Of a stretch of 64,000 nt of DNA, positions 10,833-22,269 are shown in pieces; within the stretch, counting starts at the first letter, position 1; each line of letters opens with the position of its first letter. The position numbers and the translations under genes are program-made. The notes beneath the pieces are model-generated. The model worked only from the letters and a program-made list of their open reading frames with translations, was not told the DNA's origin and did not search any database. Location: assembly GCA_007922195.1 (NCBI GenBank), contig ML681992.1:40601500-40665499 (forward strand), in the 5' to 3' direction. Source of the DNA: Podocnemis expansa. Its lineage: Eukaryota > Chordata > Testudines > Podocnemididae.

Positions 10833-11450
10833 GCAGCGTATAGGGACTGGAATTGTGATTGGGGCCCTTTTGTGCTAGGCTAGGGATGTCAAAAACAAGG
10901 CCCAGAGGCTGGATGCAGTCCATGAACCAATTCCATTTGGCCCTTGACTGTGCTCTTTTCATCCACACTCTCTTCCTAACAGACACAGAGAGAAAGCAAG
11001 CATGATCTCGCATGGTCAGCATTCTGCAATGGCACAGTAGTGTCAGGTCTTGCAATATTGCAGAGTACTGGGTATGTGAGACTGCACTCCTCTGTGACAC
11101 TACAGTCTCTCCCTGAAAGAGACTGAGAGACAGGTCTCGTGGAGCTTAGTCTCACATACACGCTGCTATGTGATGCCATGAGAGTCCCTAGCATTTTGTC
11201 TTATGGTGTATACAGCCCACCACTTAAAGTACATTTAAGTCAAATCTGACCTGACATAGCAAATGAATTTGATACCCCTGTGCTAGGCACTATGGAAACC
11301 ACAATTAGAGAGATGCAGTCCCAAAGGGCTTTCATCCTAGAGAGACAAGACGGACAATAGAGAAGAGGGAAACAGACATGAAGGGACTTGCCCGAGATCA
11401 CATGATAGGTGTATGGCACAGCCAGGAAGAGAACCAAGGCTTCACAAAGC
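10833..11450 (+). mobile_element. MIR/L2-like repeat split by a hAT insertion
   Basis: The left part (10833-10880) ends ggggcccttttgtgctaggc. The right part (11281-11450) resumes tgctaggcactatggaaacc and runs through cccaaagggctttcatcctag to acttgcccgagatcacatgataggt. This order matches the widespread MIR/L2-type repeat ending in acttgcccaaggtcaca. The two halves meet exactly at the 8-bp duplication flanking the insert. Confidence 0.65.
10881..11280. mobile_element. Non-autonomous hAT, 400 bp, exact 8-bp target duplication
   Basis: The ends tagggatgtcaaa and tttgatacccctg form 13-bp imperfect terminal inverted repeats. They are flanked by perfect tgctaggc copies at 10873-10880 and 11281-11288. 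Eight-bp duplications and CAGGGGT-type ends are hAT hallmarks. There is no coding capacity. The element at 45423-45788 is the same family (shared ggcccttgactgtgct and cctaacagacag segments). Confidence 0.85.
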
Positions 11451-13320
11451 TTCAGGGGCATGAGTGCATTGAGTAAGTTTGAGGGGAAGAAGCTACAGCT
11501 CTTGACACTTGAGTAGGTCATGGTTGGAGCTTTTAGCATCTGTAAAAGCAAGGAAGGTTGTTTAGATTTTTACGACTGCTGAGAGCTTTGGCATTGTAGT
11601 GTGGATGAATCTTTTTTCTGCCTGCTCCCATGAATGAGGAAAATGAGATTTTTGGTGGGGACTTCAATTCCTTCTATCATTTGCCACATTCTTCAGTGTA
11701 TCAATATTCATTACTGCACCTAATACACACACATTATGAATGCTTCTCATTATAGCCATCAGTGAAAAAGTTAATATTGATACAAATAATCACTATTTGT
11801 CTTCAGTTACCACCACACTGAGCTGAATGTAGCTGTTGACAACACTCAGAGCTGTTGCTTTCATGTGGCTTGTGTGCAAATGTAGGAGACTACACCATCC
11901 AGTTCATATTTTAAAGACTGTCTTTGCAACCTTCAAGTGAAAGAAACTTTGTACTATTACCCAACAATTTAACTTATAAAGCACAAATCTGTGGCAAAAT
12001 CCATTACTGAAAATTCAGAACACAAAAGGGTCTGCTCTAGACACTGTGAAAGAACTGATTTATATAATATCATACAGTATTATAAGGAGGCACCTGACAA
12101 AGGCTTCCAGTACACATTTCCTCATACATAAGAGTATTTGTGATTAGGCACGGGCAATGGGTGTAGGCAGACAGTAAAAGAATTTGTTCATTTATATAAA
12201 TACAGAAAGTGTTCCTGGTCTAAGCTGACGTGCATAGACAGAACGCTGCCCATTAGTTCCAATGAAAAAAGCCCCTAATGACAGAGCACTGATGTGGCAA
12301 CCCTCTTCCTGGCAAAATTATGTATTAGACAAGCCAGGAAGGAGTATTTATTTTGGGAAGAGAAGCCTGCCAACAGAGTATTGGAGAAAATCCCGGCAGA
12401 TGCATTTCACCAGACCTCATTACAGGATTCAAGCTACTCAGCTCCCCTCCTCCCCCCACTGGACTTCGCTGGCCTGGCTTTGATAAACCATAAATATTCA
12501 GCTGGTAGAACTTCTGCCTTGATCACTTATTGTCTTTTCATTACTGGTTCCTATAACTGGAACCGCACTGTATTATAGTTGGCTTGTTTTGACATATCTG
12601 TAGTTAATATTTTTTGGCTAAAATAATCTGTTGCATGGCTGAGTTCCAGATAATCCCTATGGTAATCCTTCAAAATGCTTAACATTTCAGTACTAAATGA
12701 TATCTTGATTTTTATATTTAAAGCTTTAAACCTCTCTTTGAACTTTCCTTTTCTCCTATAAAGACTGGCCAACTATACACTAATGAGAGATAGATGGTGG
12801 GGGTAGGGGGAGTATCATAATGGACTTATATCAACATCTATAGCAAACCACTGAAAATATGAATGATATCTTCTCATATATGGTGAAAGCCAATGGGAAA
12901 TGCTTTGAACATTTAACATTTATTGAGACAAAGCTTTTTTTTAAAGGATTTTACATGTAATAATCAGTTATTTTGTGGAATGAAGTTAGATTTCCATTTC
13001 TGAATTTTAAAACAAATTCTAAAACTAATGAGCATCATTGTTCTTGCCCATTGGAATCTGTACTACTACTTTACTCATTTGGATGACTTATCACTGTAAC
13101 AGCTACTCCTAAGAGTTATATCTGAATTCATACATACATCAATAGAAAGACCACCACAAAAGGAATAAACGCTTCTCCCTAAATCTTAGCTACAGCATCA
13201 TGAAAAAATTGAATTTATTAAACTAAGAACTGTGAAGTCATTTATTATTTGCATATGTATAATGCTCTTCATTTATGGATGTTGAAGAAACCTGCAATTA
13301 ATTGAACACCCTTGCAAGAA
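11451..13320. other. Intronic sequence without recognised gene or repeat
   Basis: This is largely AT-rich unique-looking sequence. Short frames (for example 12262-12578) overlap each other and resemble no family I know. Confidence 0.5.
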
Positions 13321-13329
13321 AGGTAGTTA

Positions 13330-13520
13330 ATATACCCCTCTAGGTACACAGACATTTTCAGACTATGTGGTCCATCAAGTCCATTATCTTATCTTTGATA
13401 ATGTCCAGTAACACATGCATCACAGAAAGATACCAAAAAATATTATAGTGGTAAGTTATATAATGACTTGCCCTTAGAGATAGTTTTTACTGAATCTGCA
13501 TTTGGAGGCTGGCTTATGCT
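13330..13520 (-). mobile_element. Old CR1-type LINE 3' remnant
   Basis: The plus strand reads atgtggtccatcaagtccattatcttatc and ataatgtccagtaacacatgcatcacagaaagatacc. This resembles the reverse complement of CR1/L3 3' ends (gtcagacc-ggtccatctagcccagtatcctgtc). It is strongly diverged. Confidence 0.5.
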
Positions 13521-13674
13521 CTGAAACAAGGATTAAAAGAACAGACAGAAGCATTCATCCAAGGTCAAATAGTAAATAATTTGCACAGCCAAAAACAGAA
13601 TCTAAGGGTTAAATAGCTGGCCCCACAGAAGTAAACTGTAAAAGTTTCTTGGAGTGCATGGAAGTTTTAATGGG

Positions 13675-13800
13675 ACCAGAGTTTCACAGATTCCAAGGCC
13701 AGAAAGGACCTTTATGATCTGCATAATAGAAGTCAGAAAACTAGAAGACCTAAATCCTGGTCTGCCCAACAACAAGTAACTCCTCCCACCTATTGATCCA
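13675..13800 (-). mobile_element. CR1-type 3' end remnant
   Basis: tttcacagattccaaggccagaaaggacctttatgatctg is the reverse complement of a degenerate CR1 3' terminus, which reads gatca-aaggtccttcct-gaatctgtga. Confidence 0.55.
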
Positions 13801-13899
13801 CTTGAAACATTTACAACGATCAAAAAGCATTGCAAGTTTTGTATCACTGGGGTTCTCAATGTGTCCATTTAATATAGCATCTCACTTCCTACAAAGCTC

Positions 13900-16735
13900 A
13901 TGTTCCCTTGCTTCCTTACCAAGGCTGAAAGATAAAAGGAATATAAAACAAGATCAGCATCAAGAAGGTTATAAAAACTTGCTATAAACAGCAACAGCGG
14001 AACTCCTTAGTGTGTTAGAAAACAGGCATCATTTCCCTGAAAGCATTTTTTTTAAATAAATACCTTTTAAGAAGTTTTAAAAGTTTTTTGATCAATTATT
14101 GATTGGTTCTTGAATACGGTACCATTCTTTCCCCATTAGCTCCATAATTCAGATCAAACAATATATTCTGTTTTATGTTCTGGTTTGTGTGGTAAAGGCA
14201 CAGTATCATTTTTCATGAGATGGCAACTTCACAGTAACTTAATATGGTCTTGTCAATTCAATGGTTAATCTCCTTTCATTAAAATTCTGTAGACTAAAAG
14301 GATGGATATAGCAGACAGAGAAAATGATAATCTGACAAAGTTTGAGAGTTGTTTTAGATTTTATACAAAGAGAGAGTGAGAGAATTACCAAAAACCAATC
14401 AGTAGTTTCAACTTTTGACATTTTTGACCAGCTCCAGTTAATAGCATAGGTAAACATATATAAAAACATGTAATCATAGTTACTCTGATAGGCCATGCAA
14501 ATAGTTAAGATTACCCAAGCTTTTGTATTCTAAATCCTTCTTTTCAGTAAGTAATGTAGACTCTTAAAATGCTCTATATATGTAAAGTCACTGAAGCCTA
14601 TTGTATATGCTATACATCCTGGCTGCAGAACTAGCTGCTCCTCTTGACACTTTCTCGACTTTCTGTGTTCTACCTCAGATGGTAGGCCTCATGTGTTTCT
14701 CTATCCTGGATGGAACCATGAGATTCTCCCTCTTTTAGACCATGAACTAGACTACACTACCCTGTGTATCCATCCAGCAGGTCCAATGAGGGTCAGAATC
14801 TGTGTTTATTCTCCTTGGGAGTCTTTGATCCCAGGCAAATTACCAGATAACCTTCTTAAAATAGTGTTTTTGGGTTTAACAATAGGAATATTTAGAGAAA
14901 AGGGATTTAAAAACAGTTAGCCTGCCAGCATCTCTATCTTAACGAAAGCTCTATGACCCAGGCAGGCCCAGCTTCCTAAAATACCCTACTACGGGGTGCA
15001 GAGAGAGAGTGTCTTTTCAGATCATTTTAGTGGCTCTGCCTAGACTTTGGGGACATTAGGGAGTTCCTGGAGGAAATCTGGAGTCCTTTGCTTAGATCAG
15101 AAGACCTTGGTAAATGTATACAAAATTTATTTAAGAGCTACACAAAATGCCTTTCGGTGAGAAATTCAGAGCTCAGTATGTTTATCAAAGAGAGTTCCTT
15201 TGTTCTTGTTAATCCCCTGTTTTTTGAAACCAGTTTGGTAGGTTCAGCAGGATATTAAGCCAGACTCCTCTGAGAAGAAAATGGTTGGGCCATTGTCCCT
15301 TCACAAATTTAGTTTTGCTGAAAAGTGGCTTATCTTGAGCTTCTTTTTCCCTCTCCAGTCCCATACAGCCTGCTATTAAAACAAACCATTATATTATAAA
15401 GTAAGCATTGCAATTTCCAGGCCCTCCTATAGCCCTCATAAATGACAAAGCAGCTCTACATCTCTCACACTGTATTTGAAGACTATTTAAGATTAATCAT
15501 CTTTTTCTTGTCATCGTTCTTCCTAACTGACACTTCCATTATCAGGAACAATGAAGAAAAAGACCTAATTTTTTTCAAACATTGATTTATATATAATATG
15601 GGACCATAAATGTTAACATGACTTAATAGCATGGCGGGCATATTTACATTCTTCTCAATTTAACCTTTTGTCCTGGGTTTATCATGCTTCAGTACATGCT
15701 CCTTGCAATGTATTTTATCACAAATTACCAATATACACACTATCATCCTTAATTACTTTTAACTTTAACTTTTGTCTGGGAATACACATACATGATATAT
15801 ATGTATATACTTGAATGGTTTAAAAATGATGTGGCATATAGGTTTTTATATTCATGTATTTAGAATAAAAGCTTTACTTACATGTGCCAAAACTTACATA
15901 AATCATTCCAAATGAGCGCTGCTAAAATTGCTGGTAAAACCTGATAAAAGTATGTCAATCTTTTTTGTTTATCTAGAAGGGACACAAAAATTAGTCCATC
16001 TGTAAAACTGGAGGTATTAATTAACAAGAATTCAGTTGTATACATCCGAGTAGGAGTCAGTTTATAAAAATCACTTTACTAGCTTTTCTATGCATTACAA
16101 TAGCATGGCCTATGTTTTGACTCCCTGCAAAGACATTTAAATGAGTGATGCATGTAGTCAAGTGTGTTTTATACCGGTGAGTGAGTTAAAACTGGTGACG
16201 TGAACATTTTAATAAGATTTTAGCTGCACTAGATAAAAATTGATCTGACCCTGCATTTAGTTTGAACTGATGTTAGAGTCTGATCTTGGCCCACAGAAAA
16301 TAAGAGTTCACCAAATGGAATATTCCTACATTACAAGGTCACTTGCAGCTTTCCTACAAAAACTAAGGAAGCCTTGTGGAAAGGTCCTTATCTGCTCTGA
16401 ATAATTTAATATATTGAGGGAATGTGAAAGAAAAGAGCAAAGAAGACTGTATCAAAAAGCTTCAGGAAAAACAAACTCCTAGACGGCAACAGAGGGAGAA
16501 ACTGTGAGAGAAGCAAAATGTGAGTGAAGACATGAAGTTGAAAGCAACTGGTTTATGGTGAACTAATAGCCTGTATGTAGCTACAACGAAATCTCAGAGA
16601 GAAAAACTAGATTGAAAGTTAAATATTCTCAGATCTTGTTCAGCAAAAGCAGAGGGTGAAACATAAATGAGTGTAAGAATTACATCTATATCAGAGAAAG
16701 CCTACTCTGTATCTTAAGAGTAGATTCCATGGACT
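13900..16735. other. Intronic sequence, no gene seen
   Basis: This is AT-rich sequence with no splice-bounded open frame and no repeat I can name. Confidence 0.5.
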
Positions 16736-16739
16736 CTAG

Positions 16740-17180
16740 GGCTCTGTCTACACTAGCCAATTAGTGCAAACTAAGCAAGCTTGGTCCAGACTAATTAGGT
16801 CCAGGTCTACGCTAACCTTTGACTAGTCTGAACTAAAAAATTTCTCAGTTTGGACTGGCCAAAGCTTAGTCTGAGCTAATACGTATGAATGGTTAGTCCA
16901 GACTAAACACTTAGTTCAAACTTTTAAGTTCGAACTAGTGTGAGGTAGACCAGGACTAATGGCTAGTTCAAACTAAAGAAGTTTGAACCATGCCATTAGT
17001 TCGAACTAACCATGCTTACTACTTCAAACTAAAAAGTTTGTTTGAAATAGGATGCTTGGCTAGTTCAAACTAAAAAGCCGCGGTTAGTCTGAACTAACCC
17101 GAGGCTAGTTCGGACTAACCTCGGGCTTTTTTAGTTCGGACTAGCAAGTCTGAACTAAAAAAGCAGATGCAGACATAGCC
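16740..17180. mobile_element. Harbinger-type MITE rich in TTAGTTCGAACTAA palindromes
   Basis: The terminal inverted repeats are ggctctgtctaca (start) and tgcagacatagcc (end), flanked by TAG at 16737-16739 and 17181-17183. A 3-bp duplication and GGC-type ends suit PIF/Harbinger. The interior is a run of about twenty variants of tagtt(c/t)(g/a)aacta, many palindromic, so the whole element can fold on itself. There is no coding content. Confidence 0.7.
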
Positions 17181-17409
17181 TAGGAAATTCAAATAGGGGA
17201 AAGTCATGGACTTATTATATGAAATGGGTCTGAGGGAGAAGAACGAAGCCACACTTAAAAGAATCCAACAATCCCATCCTAGATCTCCAGCCAGCTCACT
17301 TATATTGCTAGACTAAGTGGGTTTTATTTGTCTTAAGAATTAAGAGCCTATACAGAGTAACAGTTTAGGACTTTGCTCCTTAAACCCATCTCAGGATTAA
17401 AATGATAGG

Positions 17410-17790
17410 GTTACACACTGAGTGCAGTAACTAGGCTTCTTCAAGTTGTGTGTCCCTGTAGGTGCTCCACATCTGATGTCGCACCCCGCAGCACCCATGG
17501 CCGGCAGCTTCAGAGCTGTAGTAGTAGAGGAGCCATGCACACGCTGGTGCAATAGAGCCCATTGGCATGCTGAGTTCAATGAGTCCATGGCTGCAGCCCT
17601 CCATTCCTTCTCCACTGCTAATCCATCCTATTAAGAAATAGACTTTGAAGTAGAGGGGACGAGGGCAAATTGTAGAGCACCCACAGGGAAAGAAAACTTG
17701 AAGAAACCTAGCAACTGCACTCGGCGAATAACCCTATCTTCTACTTTGAGTAGTCCCTGTGGGTGCTCCATGTGTGGTAACTATGCAGCA
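17410..17790 (-). repeat. DIRS terminal region
   Basis: cttcttcaagttgtgtgtccctgtaggtgctccacatctg near 17430-17476 is echoed by ttctactttgagtagtccctgtgggtgctccatgtgtgg near 17738-17777, about 300 bp apart. The same arrangement recurs at 42970-43310 and 57740-58060. Two minus- and plus-strand frames of 62-72 codons here are incidental. Confidence 0.65.
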
Positions 17791-17821
17791 AACTCCAGAC
17801 GGACGGTGGACTTCACAAGTT

Positions 17822-18600
17822 CTAAGAACGTTTAGTTGTAGATAGCATGGAAGTTCCTAAAGAGGAGTCTTTTAGAGAAAAATGTTCTATGGCATAATGC
17901 TTAATGAACGTTTCAGGCGAGGACCACGCAGCTGCCGTGCAGATGTCAGCAATAGGAATGTTGTCGAGGAAAGCAACTGATACAGCCATTGATCTTTTTG
18001 AGTGTACCTTAATCATTGCAGGTGGCTCTAAATTTTTTTTTTTTTTTTGTCAGTAACAGAGCTCAATACAGGAAGAAATCCATTTTGATATTCTCTGGGA
18101 AAAAACTGCCTTCCTTTAAACCATGGTGCTAGTGATATGAACACTTTGTTCAATATTCTAATGGGCTTAGTACTTTCCAAATAGAATGCAAGAGCTCGTC
18201 CTACATAGCGGGTGTGGAGTACTTCCTTTTCAGGGTGTGTGTGTGGTTTCGGATAAAAAATTAGTAAGTTTATGGGCTTATTGATGTGGAAAGATGAGAC
18301 AATTTTTGGTAAAAATTTTGGATGAGGTTTTAGTGTGACCTTATCACGATGAAAGTCATGAATGGTGTATCAGCCCATTAAAGCTGCTTTTTCACTGACT
18401 CGCCTACCTGAAGTAATGGCGATCAAGAAAGCCACTTTCATCGGAAGGTGAAGGAACAAAGAGATGGCAAGAGGCTTGAAAGGAGGTTGCGTCAGACCCT
18501 TCAACACCAAATTAAGAACCCCATTGTGGGATCGGATCATGAACAAGTAGATAAATCTTATTAAGAGTGGTGAGGACTCTCTTCACTGTAGGGTAAGAAA
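17822..18600 (-). pseudogene. DIRS tyrosine recombinase (broken)
   Basis: Across shifting minus-strand frames the recognisable blocks are AITSGRRVSE (first catalytic Arg, near 18390-18430), then HSKRSMAVSVAFLDNIPIAD (the HxxR box, near 17950-18010), and ETFIKHYAIEHF, whose Tyr is the nucleophile position. The enzyme integrates circular DIRS cDNA. Box residues are visible, but the frame is interrupted between them, including a T-run at about 18032-18047. Confidence 0.8.
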
Positions 18601-19189
18601 AAATTGTTTTGTTGTCCTTCCTGTTATGGAAGACGGAAATTGCAGATAAGTGTATCTTTAGGGAACTAATGGAAAGGTCTGATTTCTTTAGGTGTAGTAA
18701 GTATTCCAGTAAGGTTGGAATTGAACATGAAGATGCTTCGATCTCAATACGATTGCACCAGGAAAGGAGCCTTTTCCATTTATATAAATAAGTATGTCTT
18801 GTTGATACTTTCCACTATGGATTAAAATGTTCTTGACCTCTGAAGAGCAATCGTGCTCATCTCCTGAGAGCCATCCACCATCCAAGATGTGAGCTATAAT
18901 CTCTGAATGTCGGGATACAACGTTGTCCTGAGATGCTGGTAGAGTAAATTAGGATGAAACAGTAACTGGATTGGTGTATGGATAGAGAGATACAGAAGGT
19001 CTGAGAACCATGTTTGTCTTGGCCATGACGGTTCTATCAGTATAGTGACAGCTTTTTCTGTGTTTAACTTGTGGATTACTTTGTGGAGGAGAGGTATTGG
19101 AGCAAAGGCATAGCTCAGGGAGTTGTCCCAAGGTGTCAAGACCGTGTCTCCCATCAAGTGGTTTCCTATCTCCCACCCCCACCCACAGC

Positions 19190-20115
19190 ATTATCTGTGA
19201 CATTTCTGATTCCTCTCTGTCATAAAGATGTCTACTGTTTGTTTGCCCCACTTGTGGAATATATTCTTTAGGACCAAATCATTCAGTTGCCACTCATGGT
19301 CTGTAGTAAAAACCCTGCTGAGATCATCTGCCAAGATGTTTTGTGTGCCTGGGGGATAGGAGGTCGAAACAGTCATATCATATTTTATGTAATAGTTCCA
19401 TAGCTTCGTAGCTTCTGTGCATAATGAATGGGATCTTGCTCCTCCCTGGCAATATATATAAAACATACACGCCACATTGTCTGTAAGGATTTTGATAGAT
19501 TTGTTTCTTATATAGGGAAGGAAGTATCTGCATGTGTTGCACATTGCATGGAGCCCCAGTAAAACTGATGTGTAGAAAGGCATCCAGGTCTGACCATTGA
19601 CCTTCTGTAGTTAAGTGATTCATGTGAGCTCCCCAACCTTAAAGGGATGCCTCGGTAGTGATAGTTATTGTGGGGTTTCTACATTTGAAATGTATCCCAC
19701 ACATCAGATTTTCTTCGATTGTCCACCAATGTAAGGTGTGCTTCACTTGTGTGGGTATGACAAGGGTTTTTTGAAGGGAATGCTAATTTGGTTTGTAAAC
19801 TGTGGAGAGCCACATCTGAAGTGTATGCATACGGAGGAGCACATGAGGTACTACAAACACTGAGGCCATCATGTGGCCAAGAAGTTGAAGAACAGTATGT
19901 GGAGGAAGGACGGCTGAGCTTGATATCTTTGAAACTAAGTCTTGGATTGTTAAGAATTTGTCTCGCAGAAGGAAAGCTTTGGCCTGCAAAGAATCGAGTT
20001 TGCGTCCTATCAAATGGATGCATTGTGATGGCTCCAAAACAGACTCTACTATCTTTATCTTAAGACAGAGGGATTTCAATGTTTGGATCTTCAACAGCGT
20101 CATCTGATTTGCCAA
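19190..20115 (-). pseudogene. DIRS RT thumb/connection and RNase H (broken)
   Basis: The segment at 20115-19780 reads CIHLIGRKLDSLQAKAFLL and HTVLQLLGHMMASVFVVPHV, the RT region after the catalytic motif. The segment at 19583-19191 reads KSIKILTDNVACMFYI, QGGARSHSLCTEATKLWNY and PGTQNILADDLSR, the RNase H domain (TDN and ADxLSR motifs). The frames between are shifted. Confidence 0.85.
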
Positions 20116-20700
20116 GCAAAAGATGGGAGCCCTGAGAAGGCAATCATCCAGATGGGGGGGGGGGGGGGAAAATCACATCTCTTCTGCATAGATAGGCTGT
20201 TACTACTACCAGAAGCTTTGAAAAAAACTCTTGGAGCTGTCAGAAGGCTGAAAAATAGGATCTTGCATTGAAAAAACTGATTCCCTATCAGGAAACAAGG
20301 AACGGTCTGTGACCAGGAAGGATTATGACATGAAAGTATGCATATTGAAGTCAAGGGACAAATAACAAATTCCTCTCTGTAAGGGTGGTATTATAGTATT
20401 TAGAGTCACCATCTTGAATTTCTCCTTTTTATACATACTTGTTTACAGCTCAGATCCAGGATAGGTCTCTATCCTCCTAATCTGACACAACGAAGTAACG
20501 AGAATAGAAGCCCCTGTTTGTGTACTGCAGTGGTACTCGCTCTATTGCTCCTATTTGAAGATGTTCTACTTCCTGTAAGAGGAGCTGTTAGTGAGCAGGG
20601 TCCCCGAACAGGGATGGAGGAGGTATGGGGAGGGGTGGATGTGAAAGGGGTGATATAGCCAGCTCCGATTATCTGAAAAACCCACTTGTTAGTTGTCATG
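20110..20700 (-). pseudogene. DIRS reverse transcriptase palm (broken)
   Basis: The minus strand reads NKWVFQIIGAGYITPF near the start, then AVHKQGLLFSLLRCVRLGG, then LLTAPRVFFKASGSSNSLS. The catalytic block (expected xLDD) lies at a G-run, 20154-20168, where the frame has slipped and reads PPPPPIWMIAF. Confidence 0.75.
20154..20168. repeat. Poly-G (15 bp) in the DIRS RT
   Basis: This uninterrupted G run lies just before the catalytic motif of the remnant. It probably accounts for the local frameshift and is also an assembly-error risk. Confidence 0.9.
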
Positions 20701-20747
20701 GAGGACTACGTGTGATAAAATGGCTTGAGAAGAAATTCTAGTTCTGT

Positions 20748-20780
20748 TATTGATGTTGTTGTTGTTGCTGTTGCTGTTGA
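20748..20780. repeat. (TTG/CTG)n triplet repeat
   Basis: tgatgttgttgttgttgctgttgctgttgag encodes glutamines on the minus strand in the DIRS gag tail. Confidence 0.8.
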
Positions 20781-20798
20781 GAGGAGGAAACCCAAACC

Positions 20799-22250
20799 CT
20801 AGACCAACAGCTCAAAACTGAGGTTTGGTTTTAGACAGTTGGGACAAAGTTGACGGTTGCTGTTGCTGCTGTTGTCTGGATCTTTGGTTACCATTGTTTC
20901 TAAAATGGTTTTGTGAAGGACAGCAACGTTGGTAGGGCTGAAATCAGTGTTCCCTCTAATTACTCGTAGACCGTGTGCGCAAACAATTTCTTTGTGTGCA
21001 CAAGAACACTTCTTTGTGAGCACCAATACTAGCACTGTTGAATTTTTTTGTGCGCACTTTATTTTGTTGTGTGCGCAGGTTTCATGACCTCTGTGCGCAC
21101 GCACACATGCACAGCTTAGAGGGAACAGTGGCTGAAATCTATACTGAGAACCCCTACAAGATGGGGTGTACATTCCCAAAGTATGCAAAGTTATTCTAGA
21201 GTCTTTCATAGAATGAAGGACTTCATTGTTTTTCTCTGTGAACAAATGGGATTTGTCAAATGGCAGGTCCTCAGTCTTTGAATTCAGGACTTTGGGGAAA
21301 CCAGCGCTATTGAGCCAGGAAGCTCTATGCATCACTACCGCCATTGCAATTGCTGTCACAGCCATATCTGATGCATTGAGAGAAGCTCGTAAAGATGTGC
21401 AGGCCACTAATTGACCTTCAGTAAGTAACTTATTATATTGGTTTCTTTTATTTTCAGGGAGATTGTCCATGAAAAGGGTCAACTTTTCATAACCTCCATG
21501 ATCATAATTGGCAAGCAGCAATTTGCTATCCTGAGGAGAAAAGTGGATGAAGAATAAATTTTTCTTCCCATTACATCCAGTTTTTTCCAGTTCTTGTCGT
21601 AAGGAGTTGATCTATGGGCTGAACATCGAGCCTTATAAGTAGCAGCATCAACCACTAATGAATTTGGGTTAGGGTGAGTGAATAAAAACTCCATGTCCTT
21701 TGGAGATATGTAGTACTTATTATCATTTCTCTTACACTTTGGTGATATGGAAGCTGGTGTTATCTAGAATGATTCTGTCGGTTTGATGAGAGTGGAATTC
21801 ATTGGCATTGCAATTTTTAAAGAACTAGTAATGTGCAGATTTTTAAGTAACTTATGATGTGATTCTTTAATCTCTTCTAAAGGAATGTCCAAGTGCCTGG
21901 CAATGCACTTAAAAAGGTTGTTAAAAAGTTTTGGATCATCTTATCAGCAACAATGGTGGAATTACTGAGTCATCTGGGGATGAGGATGATTCGTGTAAAT
22001 TTGGTGAGTTGTCTGGAACACTGGACATTGACTCAATATGGGAATGAGATGTTGCCCTTGAAAAAGTCGCAGATGAGGAGAGTCTGACTGATGAAGAACT
22101 TGGTGGCACAGGAGGAAGCAGTGGATGATAATGTCCATAGTACAGTTCATAAGGGTTCTCAAAGAAGAAACACCAATTCCAAACATGCAATCTGAAAACC
22201 CTTGCAGCTTGTAAAAGAAAAAAAATACAGAACTGCTTTACCTGAAGCTT
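20799..22250 (-). pseudogene. DIRS gag-like region (broken)
   Basis: The upstream part reads HESSSSPDDSVIPP (near 21960-22000). The main block reads LLANYDHGGYEKLTLFMDNLPENK, TSLRASLNASDMAVTAIAM, TEDLPFDKSHLFTEKNNEVLHSMKDS and LGMYTPSCRGSQYRFQ. It is interrupted at 20945-21130 by a hAT and ends in a Gln-rich stretch (CAA/CAG repeats on the minus strand near 20750-20880). The copy at 29190-30320 carries the same blocks. Confidence 0.75.
20945..21130. mobile_element. Non-autonomous hAT, 186 bp, nested in DIRS gag
   Basis: The ends cagtgttccctctaa and ttagagggaacagtg are 15-bp terminal inverted repeats with one mismatch. They are flanked by exact gctgaaat duplications at 20937-20944 and 21131-21138. 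The interior repeats gtgcgca/gtgtgcgcac. Removing it restores continuity of the gag block, which proves insertion after DIRS. Confidence 0.88.
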
Positions 22251-22269
22251 TTGTTTCCATTTATTCAAA

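Larger units (their letters stand above)
17410..22265 (-). mobile_element. Decayed DIRS-type tyrosine-recombinase retrotransposon
   Basis: Minus-strand remains, in order, are gag (22250-20800), RT (20700-19780), RNase H (19670-19190) and tyrosine recombinase (about 18600-17822). A terminal region (17410-17780) then carries two related copies of gtccctgt(a/g)ggtgctcca. This order and the recombinase in place of an integrase define DIRS elements. Many stops and frameshifts are present. A 186-bp hAT sits in the gag segment. Confidence 0.88.

Noticed and set aside
16740..17180. CRISPR-like array
   Set aside because: The palindromic units are variable, lack regular unique spacers, and sit inside a transposon in a vertebrate intron.
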